A stretch of DNA of 64,000 nucleotides from Burkholderiales bacterium PBB1. GTDB taxonomy: Bacteria > Pseudomonadota > Gammaproteobacteria > Burkholderiales > Burkholderiaceae_C. Of this stretch, positions 7,520 to 15,986 are shown piece by piece. How positions within the stretch are numbered: the first letter of the stretch is position 1; each line of letters opens with the position of its first letter. A model generated the notes under the pieces. That model was not told where the DNA came from. It searched no databases and was given only the letters and a program-made list of their open reading frames with translations. The stretch spans positions 223,925 to 287,924 of the forward strand of contig NKIN01000003.1 in the NCBI GenBank assembly GCA_002255905.1, given 5' to 3'. The translations under genes were made by a program, and so were the position numbers.

Positions 7520-9157
7520 ATGGCTAATCTAATGTTGCATGACGACGATGCCCGCCAAGCTTTGGGCCGGGGTGTCGCAAAGATGGCGAAAGCAGTACGC
7601 GGTACGCTGGGCCCACGTGGCATGAACGTGATCATTGATCGGCCGATCGGCTCGCCCATGATCTCGCGCGATGGCGCTCGAATTGCTGCTGAAATCGAAC
7701 TGGAGAACCCGTTCGAGAATATCGGTGCCCAGGTGCTGCGTGAGGTGTCGATGCAGACGGCAGAAGTCGCCGGCGACGGCACGACGACTGCCACCGTGTT
7801 GGCCGACGCGCTGGTTCAGGGCGGTCTCGCCTCCCTTGCCAAGGGTTCGAACCCCGTTGAGCTCGTCGAAGGCCTCGAACTGGCCGTCAGTGAAGTGATT
7901 GCGGCGCTCAAGCGCAACGCCAAGCCCTTGCGTGACGGGGAGCAATTGCGTGCCGTGGCACTGGTGGCAACCAGCAACGATCCTACTGGGAACCTCGTTG
8001 CCGAAGCCTTGGAGCGCGTTGGCGCGGATGGCATTGTCGATGTCGACTACGGCACCACCGTGGAAACGATGCTGGAAGTCGTCGATGGTATGGCGTTCGA
8101 TCGCGGCTACCTGTCGCATCACATGATCACCGACGTCGAGAAGATGCAGGTGGTTCTCGAGAATCCCTATATCTTGATGACCGACCAGCGCCTGATGACG
8201 GCCGATGAAGTGGCCACGCTGGTGAAATTGGTTGCCCCATCCAAGCGGCCGTTGCTGGTGATCGCCGAAGAGGTGGCGCCACAGGCTGTGATTGGATTGT
8301 TGGCCTGGCGAGACAACGGTGGATCGCCCGTGGCTGCCATTCATCCGCCTGATTACGGTCACTGGCGCAAAGCCGCTCTGGAAGACTTGGCCATTTTGAC
8401 AGGTGGTCGTGTCATCTCTCGTGATTTGGGCGGCACCATTGCTGCAGTCCAGTTGCGTGACCTGGGCCAGGCCCGACAAGTGCGCATTTCGCAAAACCAA
8501 ACCGTGGTGACCGCAGGCAGTGGTGATCCCGCCATGATCGCTGCTCGCCGTCAACAGATTCATCGTCAATTTGAATTGGCGCCGGAGAACATCGAGCGCG
8601 ACAAGATCAAGGAACGCCTGTCCAAGATGTCCGGCGGCACCGCCATTCTGTTGGCTGGCGGCGCAACTCCTGTCGAGCAAAAGCGCCGCTTGCTTCTGAT
8701 TGAAGATGCCATTCATGCAGCTCGAGCTGCCATCGCGGAAGGGGTGGTGCCCGGAGGGGGTCTCGCACTCTTGCGCGTTGCCAACGAGCTGTCTGGCCTG
8801 CTCGAACGCACGCAAGGCTCGGTGAAGGAAGGCGTGGCGATGCTGCAGCGCGCACTGCAACTGCCCGCATTCCATATCGCTGCCAATCGTGGCTTGGACG
8901 CCAAGGCCGTGGTGAGCAAGGTGTTGGAATCCGAGTACGGCGTTGGTTTGGATGCTCGCAGTGGCAAGTTCGTGGACCTCGAGGCAGCCGGCATCATCGA
9001 TCCCGTGCGCGTGACCTACAGTGCCGTGCGCAATGCAGCTTCGGTGGCTGGGTTGATTTTGACCACGCAGACACTGGTGGCGAAGAAGCCTGACGTGCTC
9101 GATCCCACTGCCGGACCGGCGACGGGTGGCGGTGCGGAGTTGCTCGGCCGAGCCTGA
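7520..9157 (+). CDS. mimG: Second GroEL-like chaperonin, dedicated to the monooxygenase (MimG-like)
   Basis: The 545-residue protein is a full-length type I chaperonin. The nucleotide-binding motifs TLGPRGMNV (29-37), D51 and [11 protein letters not shown] (85-95) and the VPGGGLALL segment are intact. Unlike the housekeeping GroEL at 27669-29324 it lacks the C-terminal GGM tail, ending in GGGAELLGRA, and it diverges in the apical region. No GroES gene is adjacent, so it would borrow the co-chaperonin encoded at 29.4 kb. In mycobacterial mim and actinobacterial prm clusters a GroEL-like gene sits at the same place and is needed to fold the alpha subunit (established for MimG). The start at 7520 has GGAAG upstream; a longer frame from 7484 is less likely. 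No CIRCE operator precedes it. Confidence 0.9.
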   Translation: MANLMLHDDDARQALGRGVAKMAKAVRGTLGPRGMNVIIDRPIGSPMISRDGARIAAEIELENPFENIGAQVLREVSMQTAEVAGDGTTTATVLADALVQGGLASLAKGSNPVELVEGLELAVSEVIAALKRNAKPLRDGEQLRAVALVATSNDPTGNLVAEALERVGADGIVDVDYGTTVETMLEVVDGMAFDRGYLSHHMITDVEKMQVVLENPYILMTDQRLMTADEVATLVKLVAPSKRPLLVIAEEVAPQAVIGLLAWRDNGGSPVAAIHPPDYGHWRKAALEDLAILTGGRVISRDLGGTIAAVQLRDLGQARQVRISQNQTVVTAGSGDPAMIAARRQQIHRQFELAPENIERDKIKERLSKMSGGTAILLAGGATPVEQKRRLLLIEDAIHAARAAIAEGVVPGGGLALLRVANELSGLLERTQGSVKEGVAMLQRALQLPAFHIAANRGLDAKAVVSKVLESEYGVGLDARSGKFVDLEAAGIIDPVRVTYSAVRNAASVAGLILTTQTLVAKKPDVLDPTAGPATGGGAELLGRA

Positions 9158-9174
9158 TAAAGAGGCAGCGAGCA

Positions 9175-9206
9175 GGGGCACCCCTCTCAGATGGGAGGGG
9201 TGCTCC
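9175..9206 (+). terminator. Hairpin after the chaperonin gene
   Basis: The arms GCACCCCTC (9178-9186) and GAGGGGTGC (9195-9203) pair perfectly around an 8-base loop, and the stem can extend by three further pairs to GGG/TCC. No T-run follows, so it is either a weak terminator or a 3'-end stabilising structure for the monooxygenase-chaperonin transcript. Confidence 0.5.
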
Positions 9207-9688
9207 GCACAACGATCGGTGTACCCATGGGATATGCGGAGCCGATCAGGCGGTAGTCAAGGCGACGCTGTGCTTTGGTGAGGCAGCGTGCGCCGGTTCA
9301 GCGAGTCAGGCCCCAGATACGCGTAACGGTCCAGATTCGTCTCGGGCTTTTTGCCCAGCGCACGTGGTAGCTTTGCGCAAGGCTGTGCCACTTGATGTGC
9401 TTCGCGACGTCTGGTGGGGCGTCATGTTGCCTGGGCAAAGCCACTGCCCGCGAATCCGTTTTTCATCATGGCGGAATGAACGAGGGGCAGCGGAGGCAGC
9501 AGAGACTTCTGCATGGCTTTCCTTGAGTTCTTCAAGGGCCCAACCGATAATCCAACGTCGACCATGGTGCAGGAATCCGCACCGCGACGCACTGCTTGGG
9601 AAGTGCAGGTTCCATACGGGCACTCGACAATCGAACGGGGCCGAAGCCCCACAAGTTCGGGGCTCTGTCGACCGCATCGGAGACGCTA
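9207..9688. other. Gene-poor stretch before the sigma-54 activator gene
   Basis: These 482 bases contain open frames on both strands, but none with a ribosome binding site and a recognisable product, and none looks conserved. No convincing -24/-12 or -35/-10 promoter was found by eye. The region should contain the promoter of the activator gene. Confidence 0.4.
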
Positions 9689-11761
9689 ATGCTGGACGAT
9701 CACACATCGGGCAGGCTAATGCCCGCACGCGACAGCAGCGCCCATTTGCCAGCACCGCAGGCCGCACCTTCAGAGCGCCAGACCATGGAGGCCTGGGAGC
9801 GGTTTGTGACCGGGCAGGAGGTGGTAGCTGGTTGTGTCTCCAAGCACGTTTGGTCGTCTTGGCAGCGTAGCCGCCGCCACGGAGTAGAGCCTGCAACGCG
9901 GTTAGCGCCGATCGCTGTCGCTGGTGATGGCCTGGAGCAATTGCGTCTGCGCAATCAAATGCTGATGGCCGCTGCGAAGGGCCTGTTCATGACCACCGCG
10001 CACCTACTTGCCCGGTCAGGCTCGATCATGCTGTTGACTGACGCACAAGGCGTGGTGCTCGAAATGGCAGGCGATCACGGAACGATGGCTGCGGCGCGCG
10101 ACATCCGACTCATCGAGGGTGGCAACTGGAACGAAGGGGTGATCGGGACCAATGGCATCGGCACCGCGCTGGCGATGCGCACGCCAGCCCAGGTGCACAC
10201 CACGGAGCACTTCTGCTCAGGCATCAAGCTGTGGGTCTGTGCGGCTGCGCCTATCTTCATGCCGGGCACCGATCAGATCCTGGGCGTGGTCGATATCTCG
10301 TGTCCGCCGGCCAGCTACCAGGTCAACAACTTGGCATTGGCCGTGGCATCGGCGCGCCAAATCGAGGCCGTACTGGCCGAGCGCATCAGTCAAGAGCATC
10401 GCAGGCTGCTGGAGGCGTGTCTGCAAATGAGCGGACGAGCAGATTCGCAGGCGCTGCTGGCGCTGGACCGAAATGCGTGCCTGGTGCACAGCAGTGGCAA
10501 CGCCCCGGGCCTCGACTTGCGTCAAGGAGCCCGTGTTGCCGGACTGGAGCCAGGCCACTGCATCGAGGATTGGGCTCGGCGTTTGCCGGAAAACTTGCGC
10601 TCGGAATGGCTGCATCCCGTCACATTGAATGGCGCCTTCATAGGCGGACTGCTGATGGTTCCCAAGTCATCGCGTGGAACGCCAAAGTCGGTCGTGGTCG
10701 CGGACAGCGAGACGAAGACACCGGGCCATGAATGGGGTGTGTCCTCCACGCCGATCCCTGACAAGGGAGGCTTTGCCAAGCTCGTGTGGAACAGTCGAGC
10801 GATGCACACCGCGATCGAACGGGCCCAGCAAGTCAGCGCAAGGCGCGTGCCGGTGCTGATTCAAGGTGAGACTGGCGTCGGTAAAGAACTCTTTGCGCGT
10901 GCCATTCATGGCGATGATGAGCGCAATGGTCCATTCGTGACGTTCAACTGCGGCGCGACCACCAAGGAATTGATCGGCAGTGAACTCTTCGGTCATGTCC
11001 GGGGAGCGTTCACTGGCGCCACGAACGAGGGGCGAGCTGGGCGTTTTGAATTGGCACACGGAGGCACCCTGTGCCTGGACGAAATCGGTGAATTGCCGCT
11101 GGACTTGCAGCCGGTGCTGTTGCGCGTGTTGGAAGAGGGTGTCATCTATCGCCTGGGGGACGGCAAGCCGCGGCACGTCAATGTGAGATTGCTGGCGATG
11201 ACCAATCGCGACTTGCTTCAGGAGGTCGAGGCGGGCAGGTTCCGGCGCGACCTGTATCACCGCATCAATGTCACACGGGTCCGTGTGCCGCCGCTGCGCG
11301 AGCGCGAGCGGGACATCGAGCTGCTCATGGAGCATTTCAACCTCCAGCTCTCGTTGCGTCATGGTGTCCCGGTGCGCCACTTCGGACCCGAGGTGCGCGC
11401 CGCAATGCGCGCCTACTCGTGGCCTGGCAATGTGCGTGAGCTTCGCAACCTGGTTGAAAGCCTGTTGCTCACATCAGATCAGGATGCAGTGCTGCTCAGT
11501 GAGTTGCCGGAAGAGCTGCTCGCAGCCATCGATCAACCTCAAGTTGCCGTTCAGGAGGCACCTGTCACCAGCCTCGAAGAAGGCGAGCGGCTGGCCATCG
11601 TGCGAGCGATCAAGGACTGTCAGGGCAACTTGGCCAAAGCAGCGCGCGCGCTAGGCGTGTCGCGCAGCACCCTGTATCGCAAGGTCGAACGCTACCGTCT
11701 GGAAGACTTGGTCCGGCCCAGTGCGGGCAAGGAGTCGGATTCGCCCAACCCGTCAAGCTGA
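9689..11761 (+). CDS. mimR: Sigma-54-dependent activator, AcoR/MimR type
   Basis: The 690-residue protein has the layout of AcoR-like enhancer-binding proteins. An N-terminal segment contains [13 protein letters not shown] near residue 60, a GAF-like sensor region spans about 85-220, and the AAA+ core carries Walker A GETGVGKE near 392 and the sigma-54 contact loop GAFTGA near 438. A C-terminal Fis-type helix-turn-helix follows ([19 protein letters not shown], about 650-670). There is no receiver domain, so it should respond to a ligand rather than a kinase. The ATG at 9689 is preceded by GGAGA; a frame open from 9596 lacks this. Its position in the monooxygenase cluster, with a sigma-54 promoter at 2778, makes it the probable activator of that operon. 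The effector is unknown; hydrocarbon, alcohol or ketone is a guess. Confidence 0.9.
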   Translation: MLDDHTSGRLMPARDSSAHLPAPQAAPSERQTMEAWERFVTGQEVVAGCVSKHVWSSWQRSRRHGVEPATRLAPIAVAGDGLEQLRLRNQMLMAAAKGLFMTTAHLLARSGSIMLLTDAQGVVLEMAGDHGTMAAARDIRLIEGGNWNEGVIGTNGIGTALAMRTPAQVHTTEHFCSGIKLWVCAAAPIFMPGTDQILGVVDISCPPASYQVNNLALAVASARQIEAVLAERISQEHRRLLEACLQMSGRADSQALLALDRNACLVHSSGNAPGLDLRQGARVAGLEPGHCIEDWARRLPENLRSEWLHPVTLNGAFIGGLLMVPKSSRGTPKSVVVADSETKTPGHEWGVSSTPIPDKGGFAKLVWNSRAMHTAIERAQQVSARRVPVLIQGETGVGKELFARAIHGDDERNGPFVTFNCGATTKELIGSELFGHVRGAFTGATNEGRAGRFELAHGGTLCLDEIGELPLDLQPVLLRVLEEGVIYRLGDGKPRHVNVRLLAMTNRDLLQEVEAGRFRRDLYHRINVTRVRVPPLRERERDIELLMEHFNLQLSLRHGVPVRHFGPEVRAAMRAYSWPGNVRELRNLVESLLLTSDQDAVLLSELPEELLAAIDQPQVAVQEAPVTSLEEGERLAIVRAIKDCQGNLAKAARALGVSRSTLYRKVERYRLEDLVRPSAGKESDSPNPSS

Positions 11762-11774
11762 CGCCTACAAAAGA

Positions 11775-11816
11775 CTTCGGCTGCTGCAGACGATTTCCTG
11801 TCCACAGCAGCCGAAG
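11775..11816 (-). terminator. Terminator between convergent activator and gloA genes
   Basis: Perfect 12-base arms (11775-11786 and 11805-11816, CTTCGGCTGCTG and its complement) flank an 18-base loop. Read on the minus strand the stem is followed by TCTTTTG, so it best serves the gloA operon. It may also stop the plus-strand activator transcript. Confidence 0.7.
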
Positions 11817-11835
11817 GCTTGTCACTGCTCAGTGA

Positions 11836-12372
11836 TTACTGCCCGAGATTCTTCAACCGTCCCGGCTCCACGATCTCGATCCAATATCCGTCTGGGTCTT
11901 TGATGAATGCCACATCTTTCATCTTGCCCTGCTCCGGACGCTTCACGTAGACGACCTCGTTCTCATCAAACCAACGAACCGCAGCATCAAGATCGGGCAC
12001 CGCGAAGCAGAGGTGGCCGAAACCCTGCGGCTGCGCATTGCCGTCGTGGTACTTGAACGACTCGTCCGCTTCCGATCCCCAGTTGTGCGTCAACTCCAGG
12101 ACGCCGCGTTGGGCGAACGTCCAGGCGGTACGCTCACTTGCATCTTCGGGTACCGATTCACCAGCCACTGGGCGATGCAGGAAATACAGCGAAAACTCCA
12201 TCGCTGGGAAATCGAGTCTGCGCAGCACACGCATGCCGAAGATGCGTGTGTAGAAATCCAGCGAGACCGCCGGATCCTTGATCCGCAGCATGCTGTGGTT
12301 GAAAACAAATCCATCAGATGCAGCGCTCGGTTCTGCGCAGACCCCAGGGTGGCTCTCGGTACAAAAAGTCAT
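11836..12372 (-). CDS. gloA: Glyoxalase I (lactoylglutathione lyase)
   Basis: The 178-residue protein is a VOC-fold glyoxalase I that isomerises the methylglyoxal-glutathione hemithioacetal to S-lactoylglutathione. Metal ligands can be placed at H26 (FNHSMLRIKD), E93 (LELTHNWG), H120 (FGHLCFAV) and E166 (YWIEIVEP). Its length exceeds the roughly 135-residue E. coli type and fits the longer, yeast/human/Pseudomonas-like type, usually zinc-dependent. The ATG at 12372 was chosen over a TTG one codon upstream. It lies 31 bases after the GMC dehydrogenase gene on the same strand, so the two are probably one operon. This is informative, because methylglyoxal is the expected oxidation product of acetol. 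Confidence 0.92.
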   Translation of the reverse strand: MTFCTESHPGVCAEPSAASDGFVFNHSMLRIKDPAVSLDFYTRIFGMRVLRRLDFPAMEFSLYFLHRPVAGESVPEDASERTAWTFAQRGVLELTHNWGSEADESFKYHDGNAQPQGFGHLCFAVPDLDAAVRWFDENEVVYVKRPEQGKMKDVAFIKDPDGYWIEIVEPGRLKNLGQ

Positions 12373-12403
12373 CAAGTGAATCGAAACTGTGAAAGGGGAT
12401 TGG

Positions 12404-13972
12404 TCAGATCGTGCGCGCCGTCATCTGCTGGGCAATGTATTCAGCCTGACGAATCGCCAGCGTCACGATGGTGAGCGTCGGGTTTTCGGCTCCACCGCTG
12501 GTGAATTGACTGCCATCGCTGATGAACAGGTTGGAGATGTCGTGGGTCTGGCCGTAGGCATTGCAAACGCTGTCCTTCGCCGACGCTCCCATGCGGCAGG
12601 TGCCGAGGTTGTGAGTCGACGGATACGGCGGCGTACGGAACGACTTGACCGCGCCGGCAGCTTCATAGACAAGCTGACCCTGGCGGAACGCATGCTCGCG
12701 CATCGCGAGGTCGTTTTCGTGGTCGTCATAGTGCACGTTAGGGGCGGCGTTGCCCCAGCGGTCCTTGACCTGCGAGTTCAGCGTCACGCGATTGGTTTCA
12801 CGCGGCATGTCCTCGCCCACCAGCCACATCCCTGCAATGCGGGTGTAGTTGTCCATGTACTCGGTGAACTCGTTACCCCACGCTCCCGGGTTCAAGAATG
12901 CGGCCATGAATGGCAGACCCAGAGACAGAGTTTCCATCTCGTAGCCGCCGGCGAACCCGCGCTTCGGGTTGAAGTGCGCTTCGTCGCGGACGATCCCGGC
13001 CATCACGGTACCGCGGTACATGTGCACCGGTTGCTTGAACAGGCCGTAGACCGAGCCGGTCATGTGACGCATGTAGTTGCGGCCCACTTGGCCGGAGCTG
13101 TTGGCCAAGCCGTCCTTGAACATGTTGGATGCAGACAGCAGCAACAAACGCGGCGTTTCGATCGAATTGCCCGCAACGCAAACGATGCGCGCCTTTTGAC
13201 GCTGTTCCTTGCCGTCCTTGTCGAAATACACGACGCCAGTGACCTTGCCGGCGTCGTTGTGCTCGATGCGCGAAACATGGGACTCAGGACGCAGGTCCAT
13301 GTTGCCGGTCTTCTCGGCCTTGGGCAGCTCGGTGTACAGCGTGCTCCACTTGGCGCCGCTCTTGCAGCCTTGGAAACAGAAGCCGAGTTGCAGACACTGA
13401 CCACGGTCATCCCGAGGACGGCTGTTGATGGCCATGTTGCCGGTGTGCACTTCCTTGTAGCCCAGCTTGGTGGCGCCGGCGTACATCACCTTGAAATTGT
13501 TGTTGCCTGGCAGCCCTGGGATGCCGTGGGTGCGTGTCACGCCCATCTTGTCTTCGGCACGGCTGTAGTACGGTTCCAGTTCTTTCAGCGTGACCGGCCA
13601 ATCCATCAGGTTGGCACCCTTGATGTCACCGTAGGTGGTGCGAACCTTGAACTCGTGCTCCTGGAAGCGCAGCGATGCGCCAGCCCAGTGCGTCGTGGTG
13701 CCACCGACGGTCTTGCAAATCCAGGCTGGGAGCCCGGAGAAGTCCTTCGCGACACGCCAAGTACCCGAGGTCGTGCGTGGATCCAGCCACGCGAGCTGGC
13801 TGAATGATTTCCACTCGTCGTTGATGAACTTCTCGCTCGACTGCATCGCACCGGCTTCCAGCACGACGACCTTGATGCCCTTTTGGCACAACTCGTTGGC
13901 CAGCGTGCCGCCGCCAGCGCCCGAACCGATGATGACGACGACTGAGTCGTCGTTGTTGTCAAATTTCGCCAT
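12404..13972 (-). CDS. GMC-family flavoprotein alcohol dehydrogenase (gluconate 2-dehydrogenase large-subunit type)
   Basis: The 522-residue protein binds FAD through VVIIGSGAGGG (residues 12-22). The C-terminal GMC active-site pair is most likely H454 (STHNLGTCRMG) with N497 (ENPTLTIVTL). It resembles the membrane-associated dehydrogenases for gluconate, sorbitol and polyethylene glycol more than soluble oxidases, and it has a Cys-rich segment CLQLGFCFQGC near residue 200. It has no signal peptide of its own. The gene 74 bases upstream encodes a Tat-signalled small subunit, which suggests export as a folded pair. A dedicated cytochrome c subunit, usual for three-subunit relatives, is absent. 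The substrate is unknown; a secondary alcohol or acetol is inferred from the monooxygenase context. Confidence 0.88.
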   Translation of the reverse strand: MAKFDNNDDSVVVIIGSGAGGGTLANELCQKGIKVVVLEAGAMQSSEKFINDEWKSFSQLAWLDPRTTSGTWRVAKDFSGLPAWICKTVGGTTTHWAGASLRFQEHEFKVRTTYGDIKGANLMDWPVTLKELEPYYSRAEDKMGVTRTHGIPGLPGNNNFKVMYAGATKLGYKEVHTGNMAINSRPRDDRGQCLQLGFCFQGCKSGAKWSTLYTELPKAEKTGNMDLRPESHVSRIEHNDAGKVTGVVYFDKDGKEQRQKARIVCVAGNSIETPRLLLLSASNMFKDGLANSSGQVGRNYMRHMTGSVYGLFKQPVHMYRGTVMAGIVRDEAHFNPKRGFAGGYEMETLSLGLPFMAAFLNPGAWGNEFTEYMDNYTRIAGMWLVGEDMPRETNRVTLNSQVKDRWGNAAPNVHYDDHENDLAMREHAFRQGQLVYEAAGAVKSFRTPPYPSTHNLGTCRMGASAKDSVCNAYGQTHDISNLFISDGSQFTSGGAENPTLTIVTLAIRQAEYIAQQMTARTI

Positions 13973-14046
13973 CTTGTCTCCTGCGATTCTTCTGATTCTT
14001 GCCGTGTCGGCTGGTGGTGGCCGTGTGGCCCGTGACGCTGCTCAAC

Positions 14047-14667
14047 TCACCAGGCCGGTGGGCTGGCCTCTGCGGTGGGTGCAGGCAGCCACTTCAGGTC
14101 CTGAAAGCCGCGCGTGAGGTAACCGCCCTTTTCCCAGGAGCCGCCTGGGTAGCCAAAGACCGCGAAGGCCATGTCGTTGTTATAGAGCGATGTGATGCAC
14201 TGGCCGCGCACGGTGTTGAAGAACGGCGTGCCTTCAATCGCCTTGACCAGCGCGAGCTTTTTCGAGGCCGTCGCCTTGACGAAGCTCCCACCAGCGGACT
14301 TGTCGAGCGCGGCGATGCCGTCGCGCACCACCGGCAGAGCGCCTGCGTTGCCGTCCAGATCCTTTGCCAACAGCGCGTAGACCGCGTCGGGCAACTTCTT
14401 GTGGGGATAGAGCACGCGACCCAATGCCATCAGCGTCTTGCCCTCGGCAGTGGTGAGCTGCTTCAGCTCCACGGCCCAAACCGGTGAGGGTGCCAATGTG
14501 GCCAACACTGAGCTGGTGGCAATGGCGCCGGTCAACAAGCCCGAACCCTTCAGGAACTCGCGCCGCACCAACGGCAAATCAAGTTTCGGTACCCGGCCGT
14601 CTTCTTCGTTGCATGAAGTGGCATCGGCACCGGGCAGCGCCGTCGGCGCGATCGGAATCACACGCAT
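14047..14667 (-). CDS. Gluconate 2-dehydrogenase subunit 3-like protein with Tat signal
   Basis: The 206-residue protein has a twin-arginine motif RREFLKGSG at residues 35-43, then a hydrophobic stretch and a PVWA cleavage region near 62-65. The rest fits the small subunit family that accompanies GMC-type membrane dehydrogenases (GGSW and YGYPGG-like motifs near the C-terminus). The start at 14667 is set by AGGAG just upstream, rather than the in-frame ATG at 14682. It is the first gene of a probable operon with the GMC flavoprotein and gloA. Its known role in relatives is to escort the flavoprotein to the periplasm and stabilise it. Confidence 0.82.
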   Translation of the reverse strand: MRVIPIAPTALPGADATSCNEEDGRVPKLDLPLVRREFLKGSGLLTGAIATSSVLATLAPSPVWAVELKQLTTAEGKTLMALGRVLYPHKKLPDAVYALLAKDLDGNAGALPVVRDGIAALDKSAGGSFVKATASKKLALVKAIEGTPFFNTVRGQCITSLYNNDMAFAVFGYPGGSWEKGGYLTRGFQDLKWLPAPTAEASPPAW

Positions 14668-14892
14668 GGGGTCTCCTGTCATTTTCGTTTTGCTGCAGGC
14701 CGGTCATCCGACCCACGGGGGAATGTAAGCTAAAAACGCTTAATCGGGCCTTAGCGACACCGCTCCACCCTGCTGTGTTCAGGGGAAGTACTGAGGCCTT
14801 TGTGGCCTACGGGCCTCATCCGTTGGCGTGTTGTCTCGGGCGATCGAACTGCGTCAATTCGACCTCCGCCGAGGTCACCGTCGCGTCGCCAC

Positions 14893-15798
14893 TCAACCGT
14901 CCAGCGCGCCCAGTACTTCCGCCTCGGACTGTTTGAGGAGCGTCTTCAGCAAGGGCGGTGTGAAATGACGTTGCACCGAGATGGCATAGAAGTTCTCATG
15001 AAGGTCCGGGACCACGCTGTACTCCACGAGACGTCCGCTGCGCAACTCGTCCTGCACCACCACCGTCGGCAGCAGTGCGACGCTGTCGGAATCGCGCGCC
15101 AGTAGACGCAGCAGCGCCATGTCGTCCACTTCAGCGCGCAGCCGGTAGCGTATGCCCAACCGCTCGCACAGCAGATCGAAACCGGCGCGGATGTCGTTGT
15201 CACGTCCCGGCAACAGCAGCGGCACTTCGGCCAGCTCTTCGGGGTAGCGGAATGCCTTGCGCTTCGGGCGCGGTTTCCCCACCAGGCTGACGGGTTGGCG
15301 GGCAATGCGCTGACAGCGCCATGGGTCCTCGCTGCTGGCGTGGACGCGCTGGTTCGACAGCACCAGATCGAGCGTGTGCACACGCAGCCGCGCCAGCAGG
15401 TCAACCAGACTTCCCGAGTGAAGCACGAGCTCCACGTCTTCGCGCTCCAGCAAAGGGCGCAGGAAGTTTTCCTGGAAATTTCGGGAGAGGGTGGCCATGG
15501 CGCCGATGCGCAGCACCTGCCGCTCATCGCGGCGCCCCTCGCGCAGCAGTGCTGTCAGCTCCGCACCTGCGGTGAAAATCGACTCGGCATAGCCCAGCGC
15601 GAGCTGACCGGCCTCGGTCAGTTGCAGGCTTCGCCCTATGCGAGCAAACAGTGGCTGGCCCAACTGCTCTTCGAGCTGCCGGATCTGCGCTGACAGCGCG
15701 GACTGCGACACGTGGAGGTGCGTGGCCGCACGCGTGAGATTGCCCTCCTTGGCCACGGCCCAGAAATAATGGAGGTGGTGGAAGTTGAGGCGTGCCAC
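14893..15798 (-). CDS. LysR-family transcriptional regulator (NhaR-like)
   Basis: The 301-residue protein has an N-terminal winged helix-turn-helix ([31 protein letters not shown] region, residues 6-36) and a LysR substrate-binding domain from about 90 on. The [10 protein letters not shown] wording is typical of the NhaR subgroup. It lies upstream of the dehydrogenase operon on the same strand with a 225-base gap, and downstream of the E1 gene. It may control either. No inducer can be inferred. Confidence 0.85.
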   Translation of the reverse strand: MARLNFHHLHYFWAVAKEGNLTRAATHLHVSQSALSAQIRQLEEQLGQPLFARIGRSLQLTEAGQLALGYAESIFTAGAELTALLREGRRDERQVLRIGAMATLSRNFQENFLRPLLEREDVELVLHSGSLVDLLARLRVHTLDLVLSNQRVHASSEDPWRCQRIARQPVSLVGKPRPKRKAFRYPEELAEVPLLLPGRDNDIRAGFDLLCERLGIRYRLRAEVDDMALLRLLARDSDSVALLPTVVVQDELRSGRLVEYSVVPDLHENFYAISVQRHFTPPLLKTLLKQSEAEVLGALDG

Positions 15799-15986
15799 GA
15801 TACAAATGTTCTCGTTGGGAGAACATCTTAAAGCGAACGATCAGTTCAGCGGGATGCTGATGTCCCGGCGCTGCGCCCCAACGATTCCGCCCAAACCAAT
15901 GAGTTCAAACAGGCCAGGTGTGTTTGCGGAGCAGCGGCGTGGAGGACGATCCACGCCGCTGGTTCATCGCACGGTGGTCTAGCGGG

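Noticed and set aside
12389..13807. Long plus-strand frame opposite the GMC dehydrogenase
   Set aside because: It is a shadow of a gene with an intact FAD motif and active site; no ribosome binding site or homology.
14668..14892. Sigma-54 promoter for the dehydrogenase-gloA operon
   Set aside because: The best candidate (TGGAGCGGTGTCGC on the minus strand) has the wrong spacing; control by the LysR protein or sigma-70 is as likely.
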